Assembly (NCBI GenBank): GCA_039029355.1
Contig: JBCCGI010000021.1
Coordinates: 1 to 64,000 of the forward strand
Direction of reading: 5' to 3'
Length of the DNA stretch: 64,000 nt
Source: JBCCGI01 sp039029355
GTDB lineage: Bacteria > Planctomycetota > UBA1135 > GCA-002686595
Every line of letters starts with the position of its first letter. Position 1 is the first letter of the stretch. A program made the position numbers and the translations under genes. Shown one piece after another: positions 59,424 to 64,000 of this stretch. The notes under the pieces are model-generated. The model did no database searches. It saw nothing but the letters and a program-made list of their open reading frames with translations, and was not told the origin of the DNA.

Positions 59424-62012
59424 ATGCGAACGCTCCGCGCCTGCCCGAAGCTCCTGGCCGTGCTCCTCCTGGCCCCCTTCGCGCTCGTCGCGGGCTGCCT
59501 CGCGCGGGCGCCCGAAGAAGGGCCGGCCTGGGAGGAGGCCGGCGACCGCGTTTGGATCGGTCCGGACTTCTGGGCCAACCGGTTGCAGGACTGGCGCCTG
59601 CGCGGCGGACGGGTCGAGTGCATCGGGACCAGCCAGCCGATGCGGACGCTGCACCGCACGACGGTGCGCGTCGGCCTCAAGCCCGGCACGCTCTTGACGC
59701 GCGTGCGGCTCGGCGTGCTGGACGGCATCGCCGATGACGTCGCGCCCGACGCCGCGGCTGGGCTCCTGATCGGCGCCGGGGCGCCGCAGCTCGACTGGCG
59801 CGCCGCGTGTCTGGTGCAGTCCGGCCCCGGCCCCGGCGGCGGCTGGTTCTGCGGTGTCACGGCGGACGGCAGGCTCTTCGTACGCGACAACTCGGCGGCT
59901 CCGCCCAAGGAGGGCGAGGAGGCCGAGGCCGGGCGCGGCGCCGAGGTCGCGATGAACGGGTCCGAGCGGCTCGGCGACGTCGAGCTGGTCGTGCGGGTCG
60001 AGCCCAACGCCGGCTGGTCGTCGACGCTGGTCGCCGAGGCCTTCGAGCTCGCTACCGGGCGCAGCCTGGGCCAGGTGCGGCGTGAGAACGTGGACGCGGC
60101 CGAGCTGGCCGGCAACCTGGCGCTGGTGTCCCATCCGGCCAAGGGCGGCACCGGGCTGCCGGGGCGCTTCTGGTTCGACGGCTGGACGGCGGTGGGTTCG
60201 CGGCTGGAGGAGCACGAGGACCGCACGGTCGGACCGATCCTCTCGGCGATGCACACGCTGTCGGGCGGCGTGCTCAAGCTGACCGCGCAGATGATGCCGG
60301 TCGGCGTGACCGACCCGCGCTCGGTCGTGCTCGAGGTCAAGCAGGCCTCGCTGTGGGTCGAGGTCGCGCGGGCGCCGATCGCGGTCCCATCCTTCACGGC
60401 GTCCTTCCGGGTCGAGGACTGGGACGACCGGCGCAACGTCGACTACCGCCTCGTCTACGGCGACCAGGAGCTCTCCGGCACCGTGCGCCGCGACCCGGTC
60501 GACAAGCAGGAGATCGTGCTCGCCGGCCTCAGCTGCAACCACAACAACCGCTTCGGCTTCGGCAAGCCCGGCTATCCGTGGGACGAGACGTCGCTGTGGT
60601 TCCCGCACAACGACACGGTGCGCCACGTGCGCTCGCACAAGCCCGACCTGTACTTCTTCGCGGGCGACCAGATCTACGAGGGCGCGAGCCCGACCCCGCC
60701 GGACCGCAAGGGCGACCCGGAGCTCGACTACCTCTACAAGTGGTACCTCTTCTGCTGGGCCTTCGGCGACCTGGCGCGCGACGTGCCGTTCGTGACCGTT
60801 CCCGACGACCACGACGTCTTCCAGGGCAACCTCTGGGGCCACGGCGGACGCGCCGCGAAGCGCGACAACCAGGGCGGCTACGTGATGCCCGCGGACTGGG
60901 TGCGCATGGTCGAAGAGACGCAGACCAGCCACCTGCCCGACCCCTTCGACCCCACGCCGGTCGACCAGGACATCGGCGTGTACTACACCAACCTGGTCTA
61001 CGGCCGCGTGGGCTTCGCGGTGCTCGAGGACCGCAAGTTCAAGTCCGGCTGCTCCGACCTCGAGCTCGGAGGCCCACGCCCGGACCACGTCGTCGACGAG
61101 GGCTTCGACCCGTCGCTCGCCGATGCGGAGGGCAAGGAGCTCCTGGGCGAGCGCCAGCTCGCGTTCCTCGAGGCCTGGGCCGGCGACTGGAGCGGCCAGG
61201 AGATGAAGGTCGCGCTCTCGCAGACCGTGTTCGCCAACGTGGCCACCCACCACGGGGCGCGGCAGGATCGGCTCGTCGCGGACCTGGACTCGAACGGCTG
61301 GCCCCAGGCGGGCCGCAACCGCGCGCTGCGCGGCCTGCGGCGCGCCTTCGCGCTGCACGTCGCGGGAGACCAGCACCTCGCGACGCTCGTACACCACGGC
61401 GTCGACGACTGGAACGACGCGACCTGGTCGTTCACGGTGCCGGCGATCGCCAACTTCTACGCCCGCGCGTGGCGGCCCGAGGGCCCGCCCGAGGTCGCGC
61501 TTCCGGACCGCCCGCCCTACGCGGGCTCGCGCTTCGACGGCCTCGGCAACCGCGTGACGGTTTGGGCCGCGGCCAACGCCGACGGGCCGATGGGGATCGA
61601 GCCCGCGGTGCTGCACGACCAGATGCCGGGCTACGGCATCGTCCGCGTCGACAAGCCGCGGCGGGAGTTCACCGTCGAATGCTGGCCGCGCGGCGTCGAT
61701 CCGGGTCGCGGGCGCCAGTACGAGGGTTGGCCGAAGACCATTCCACAGCGCGACTGCTACGGCCGGCCCGCGGAGGCCTGGCTGCCGGAGCTCGTCGTCG
61801 AGGGCTCGGACCAGCCGGTCGTGCAGGTCTTCACCGAGGACGGCGAGCTGGTCTACGCCCTGCGCACGACCTCGGACCGCTTTCAGCCGTGGGTCTTCGA
61901 GCTCGGCACCTACCTCGTGCGCGTCGGAGATCCCGAAGCCGGGCGGTGGACCGAGCTCAAGCTGGCCTCGTTCGGCGAGACGAACGAGACCGTGCGCGTG
62001 CCGCTGCGTTAG
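59424..62012 (+). CDS. PhoD-like metallophosphatase lipoprotein
   Basis: 862 residues. The lipoprotein signal LLAPFALVAGC has its lipobox Cys near residue 25. Residues ~40-280 form a beta-sandwich of the laminin-G-like or DUF type. The metallophosphoesterase core starts near 370: AGLSCNHNN, PDLYFFAGDQIYEG, FVTVPDDHDVFQGN and FALHVAGDQHLATLVHH, which supply Asp, Asn and His ligands for Ca/Fe as in PhoD. Probably releases phosphate from phosphodiesters outside the cytoplasm. It ends 10 bases before the stop of the convergent response regulator. Confidence 0.87.
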   Translation: MRTLRACPKLLAVLLLAPFALVAGCLARAPEEGPAWEEAGDRVWIGPDFWANRLQDWRLRGGRVECIGTSQPMRTLHRTTVRVGLKPGTLLTRVRLGVLDGIADDVAPDAAAGLLIGAGAPQLDWRAACLVQSGPGPGGGWFCGVTADGRLFVRDNSAAPPKEGEEAEAGRGAEVAMNGSERLGDVELVVRVEPNAGWSSTLVAEAFELATGRSLGQVRRENVDAAELAGNLALVSHPAKGGTGLPGRFWFDGWTAVGSRLEEHEDRTVGPILSAMHTLSGGVLKLTAQMMPVGVTDPRSVVLEVKQASLWVEVARAPIAVPSFTASFRVEDWDDRRNVDYRLVYGDQELSGTVRRDPVDKQEIVLAGLSCNHNNRFGFGKPGYPWDETSLWFPHNDTVRHVRSHKPDLYFFAGDQIYEGASPTPPDRKGDPELDYLYKWYLFCWAFGDLARDVPFVTVPDDHDVFQGNLWGHGGRAAKRDNQGGYVMPADWVRMVEETQTSHLPDPFDPTPVDQDIGVYYTNLVYGRVGFAVLEDRKFKSGCSDLELGGPRPDHVVDEGFDPSLADAEGKELLGERQLAFLEAWAGDWSGQEMKVALSQTVFANVATHHGARQDRLVADLDSNGWPQAGRNRALRGLRRAFALHVAGDQHLATLVHHGVDDWNDATWSFTVPAIANFYARAWRPEGPPEVALPDRPPYAGSRFDGLGNRVTVWAAANADGPMGIEPAVLHDQMPGYGIVRVDKPRREFTVECWPRGVDPGRGRQYEGWPKTIPQRDCYGRPAEAWLPELVVEGSDQPVVQVFTEDGELVYALRTTSDRFQPWVFELGTYLVRVGDPEAGRWTELKLASFGETNETVRVPLR

Positions 62013-62022
62013 CGGGAGGCGG

Positions 62023-63192
62023 CTACGCCGCCTCAGCCGCCTCCGCCGACGGCGCGACTAGCACACGGATCGGTTCCTCGACGCCGCGCAGGTGGTGGTA
62101 GTTGCGCAGGCGCTCCAGCAGGCTGGTGGTGATGCGGTTGCCCTTCGCGACGATCAGCGTGCCGCCCTTGCCGCGCACGTCCTGGCCCAGGATCATGCCG
62201 TCCTGGAGCTCGGCCACGACCGCGTCGCGCGCCACCGTGTCGGCGCCGAGCGGGCGCAGGTCCGCCATCACGCGGAGCAGCTGCGGCGGGTACGCGCCCT
62301 CCTTCTTCGCCATCGCGTCGAGCGCGTCGGTCTTGCTGGCCCCCAGGCTGATCAGCTCGTCGAGCTCGAGGCACGCGGCCAGCACCTGGCTCCCGCGCTT
62401 CACCTCGGGAGCGAGGTTCTTCTCCTTCGCGAGCTCGGCGAGGCGCGAACGCTGCCGGCGCACGATCTCGGCCACCGGGCCGAGGCGCGGGATGTGGCTC
62501 AGCAACCGCGCGCCGATGCCCGGGTGCTGCTCGTAGGCTTCGCTCTGCGCGTCGGAGAGCACCTGGCCCGATGCTACGAGCTCGAGCAGGTCCCCCGGCA
62601 GCGCGACGCAGCCGATCTGCGAGAGCATCGCGGCGGACTCGACCTGCCAGGTATCGGGCATCTTGAGCAGCTTGGCGAGCTGTGCGACGTACGAGCGCAC
62701 GCGGTTCGCGCGGCCGAAGGCGTCCGGGTTGCTGAGCGACAGCACGTCGGCCAGCACCTCGATGCTCCCCTTGAGCGTTCCCTGCAGCAGGTCGCGCTCG
62801 GCTCGCCGCAGGCGTACCTGCTCGAACGCCGCATCGATGCCCTGGGTGAACACGTCGGGGTCGCAGGGCTTGGTCAGGAAGCGAAACACCTGCCCGGTGT
62901 TCACCGCGTCGATCGCCGTCTGCAGGTCGGCGTTCCCGGTGAGCATGATGCGGACCGACTCCGGCGCAACCTCGGCCACGCGCGACAGGAAGGCGGCGCC
63001 GTTCATCTCGGGCATCTGGTAGTCCGAGACGACGACGTCGAAGGGCCCGTCGTTTTGGATCGCCTCTAGGCCGGCTGGGCCTCCGCAGGCGGTCGAGAAG
63101 CGGAAGCGCTTGCGGTACGTGCGTTGGAGGGCGTCGAGGAGGGCCTGCTCGTCGTCGACGAGCAGTACCCGACAGGAGGAGGACGTGGTCAT
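62023..63192 (-). CDS. Response regulator with degenerate HD-GYP-like output domain
   Basis: 389 residues from the ATG at 63192. The receiver domain (~1-120) is intact: VLLVDDEQALLDAL, the phospho-acceptor Asp57 in VVVSDYQMPEMNG, LTGNAD and FLTKPCDPD. A short linker leads to an HD-like domain (~140-330) in which the metal-binding HD pair is replaced: AAMLSQIGCVALPGD instead of LHDIGK. YEQHPGIGARLLSHIPRLG keeps one His. It is probably not a cyclic-di-GMP phosphodiesterase and may act as a binding or scaffold protein. It is 10 bases downstream of an HDOD gene. Confidence 0.88.
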   Translation of the reverse strand: MTTSSSCRVLLVDDEQALLDALQRTYRKRFRFSTACGGPAGLEAIQNDGPFDVVVSDYQMPEMNGAAFLSRVAEVAPESVRIMLTGNADLQTAIDAVNTGQVFRFLTKPCDPDVFTQGIDAAFEQVRLRRAERDLLQGTLKGSIEVLADVLSLSNPDAFGRANRVRSYVAQLAKLLKMPDTWQVESAAMLSQIGCVALPGDLLELVASGQVLSDAQSEAYEQHPGIGARLLSHIPRLGPVAEIVRRQRSRLAELAKEKNLAPEVKRGSQVLAACLELDELISLGASKTDALDAMAKKEGAYPPQLLRVMADLRPLGADTVARDAVVAELQDGMILGQDVRGKGGTLIVAKGNRITTSLLERLRNYHHLRGVEEPIRVLVAPSAEAAEAA

Positions 63193-63202
63193 GGGGCTTT
63201 CG

Positions 63203-64000
63203 TTAGGCGGCGTTGGCAAGGGTCGAGGCCGCGAGCTCGCGCCACTCGGCGAGGCGGCCGTCCAGGTTGAGCTCGGTGAGGAGCGCCGTCTCGAGCAAGA
63301 CGGGTCCATCCGGGTCAGCGATTTCGTGCAGCAACGCGTCGGCCACGTGGACCGCGAGCAGCGGGTCGAACGAGCGCCCCGCCCCCACCGCGCCCGGCTC
63401 GTTGTGCAGCGAGGCGACCTCGACGATCGTGTCGGGCATGCCCCAGATACCGAGCAGGTAGGCCCCGATGTCGGCGTGGGTGATGCCCAGCGCGCGGCGC
63501 TCCAGGTCGTGGGCGGGCACGCGAGCGGTCTGCTGCAGTCGCTCGACGCGCTCGAACAGGTCCGGCAGGTTGCAGGCCAACACCAACCGTCCCACGTCGT
63601 GGAGCATGCCGGCCAGGAAGGCCTGTTCGGATAGCTTGCGGTCCTCCGCGAGCATGCGGCGCGCGAGGTTGGCCACGGCGAGCGCGTGTGCCTGCTCGGC
63701 CTCGAAGTCGTAGCCCGGCGCGACCTTGGCGGGATCGAGCTCCTGAACCAGGCCGTAGGTCAGCACCAGCGTCTTCAGGTTCGCCAGGCCGAGGAACGAG
63801 ACCGCGTCGCGAAGAGAGTCGACGCGCCGCGCGACGCCGAAGAAGCTCGAGTTGACCAGCTGCAGCACCTTCGCCGCGATCGCGGTGTCCTTCACGACGA
63901 TGTCGGCCACGGCGTCGATCGTGACCTCCTCGTCCTGCATCGCTGCGGTGAGCTCGGTGAACGCGGCGGGAAGCGCCGGCAGCGAGCGCAGCTTGCCGAC
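63203..64000 (-). CDS. HDOD-domain signalling protein (N-terminus outside window)
   Basis: The frame runs off the end of the window: the complement of 63941-64000 adds about 20 residues (VGKLRSLPALPAAFTELTAA) before the internal Met at 63940. The HDOD pattern is clear: LPALPAAFTEL, KDTAIAAKVLQLVNSSFFG, LGLANLKTLVL, FLAGMLHDVGRLVLA and ITHADIGAYLLGIWGMPDTI. HDOD proteins are signalling scaffolds related to HD hydrolases; this one keeps an HD pair in MLHDVGR. It precedes the degenerate HD response regulator by 10 bases, so the two form an operon, plausibly for motility, development or a cell-cycle switch. Confidence 0.85.
   Translation of the reverse strand, partial: VGKLRSLPALPAAFTELTAAMQDEEVTIDAVADIVVKDTAIAAKVLQLVNSSFFGVARRVDSLRDAVSFLGLANLKTLVLTYGLVQELDPAKVAPGYDFEAEQAHALAVANLARRMLAEDRKLSEQAFLAGMLHDVGRLVLACNLPDLFERVERLQQTARVPAHDLERRALGITHADIGAYLLGIWGMPDTIVEVASLHNEPGAVGAGRSFDPLLAVHVADALLHEIADPDGPVLLETALLTELNLDGRLAEWRELAASTLANAA

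Noticed and set aside
1..64000. CRISPR arrays, insertion sequences, prophage genes, tRNA and rRNA
   Set aside because: I looked for regular repeat-spacer arrays, transposase motifs, integrases and conserved RNA signatures and found none.

Overview
The window is very GC-rich, with G or C at almost every third codon position. It is densely packed with chromosomal genes; no rRNA, tRNA, insertion sequence, phage gene or CRISPR array was seen. The gene set suggests a planctomycete, probably one of the high-GC lineages outside the well-known orders. Clues are an ECF sigma factor beside a Ser/Thr kinase fused to a formylglycine-generating-enzyme-like domain, a second large kinase with TPRs, FG-GAP/VCBS and TIGR03790-type secreted proteins, a sulfatase-like enzyme, GH29, LptF/LptG and Kdo-kinase-like enzymes (an LPS-type outer membrane), and few Shine-Dalgarno sites. 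This assignment is inference; no marker gene is present.

Layout. 0-8 kb: an aromatic-rich TPR protein (cut), an atypical galactokinase-family enzyme, a lipoprotein, a GT2 glycosyltransferase overlapping a triple-parvulin isomerase, and a 1205-residue anchored protein of carboxypeptidase-regulatory-like modules. 8-18 kb: an epimerase coupled to a sensor histidine kinase, a divergent GT9 heptosyltransferase, a membrane protein, a TPR lipoprotein, lptF-lptG, and divergently a kinase-pseudokinase of the Kdo/WaaP type. 18-25 kb: a minus-strand operon of a PcrA/UvrD helicase, a sigma-54-activator-like AAA+ protein without HTH, a CAP-domain lipoprotein and a membrane FHA-like protein. 25-31 kb: an SGNH-like protein, a rhomboid protease, a small tail-anchored protein, then the kinase-FGE and ECF sigma pair. 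31-38 kb: a gene-free stretch of 0.8 kb, a methyltransferase overlapping a second sugar kinase, an FG-GAP protein and a TIGR03790-like protein. 38-50 kb: a PLP decarboxylase, an acyl-CoA synthetase, a purine-type permease, a structured intergenic RNA candidate, a ChaN-like lipoprotein followed by a sulfatase-like protein, a TMEM175-like channel, an SDR and a DUF885 metallopeptidase. 50-64 kb: a VOC protein, a kinase-TPR protein, a GH29 fucosidase downstream of an S41 peptidase-TPR protein, a PhoD-like phosphatase, and a response regulator with a degenerate HD domain downstream of an HDOD protein (cut).

Themes. Several genes belong to envelope construction and maintenance (LptF/G, GT9, two sugar kinases, GT2, parvulin, rhomboid, lipoproteins). 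Others are signalling proteins whose catalytic or binding residues are changed (degenerate FHA, GAFTDA-type AAA+, pseudokinase half, degenerate HD).

Outside the genes, four patterns stand out. (1) Two copies of a structured intergenic element lie at convergent gene ends (18.2 and 38.1 kb). (2) A three-hairpin RNA candidate lies at 44.4 kb. (3) TANNNT-like -10 boxes recur 6-10 bases before start codons that lack an SD, implying leaderless mRNAs. (4) Convergent gene pairs end on a shared CTAG, one of them inside a 22-bp perfect palindrome.
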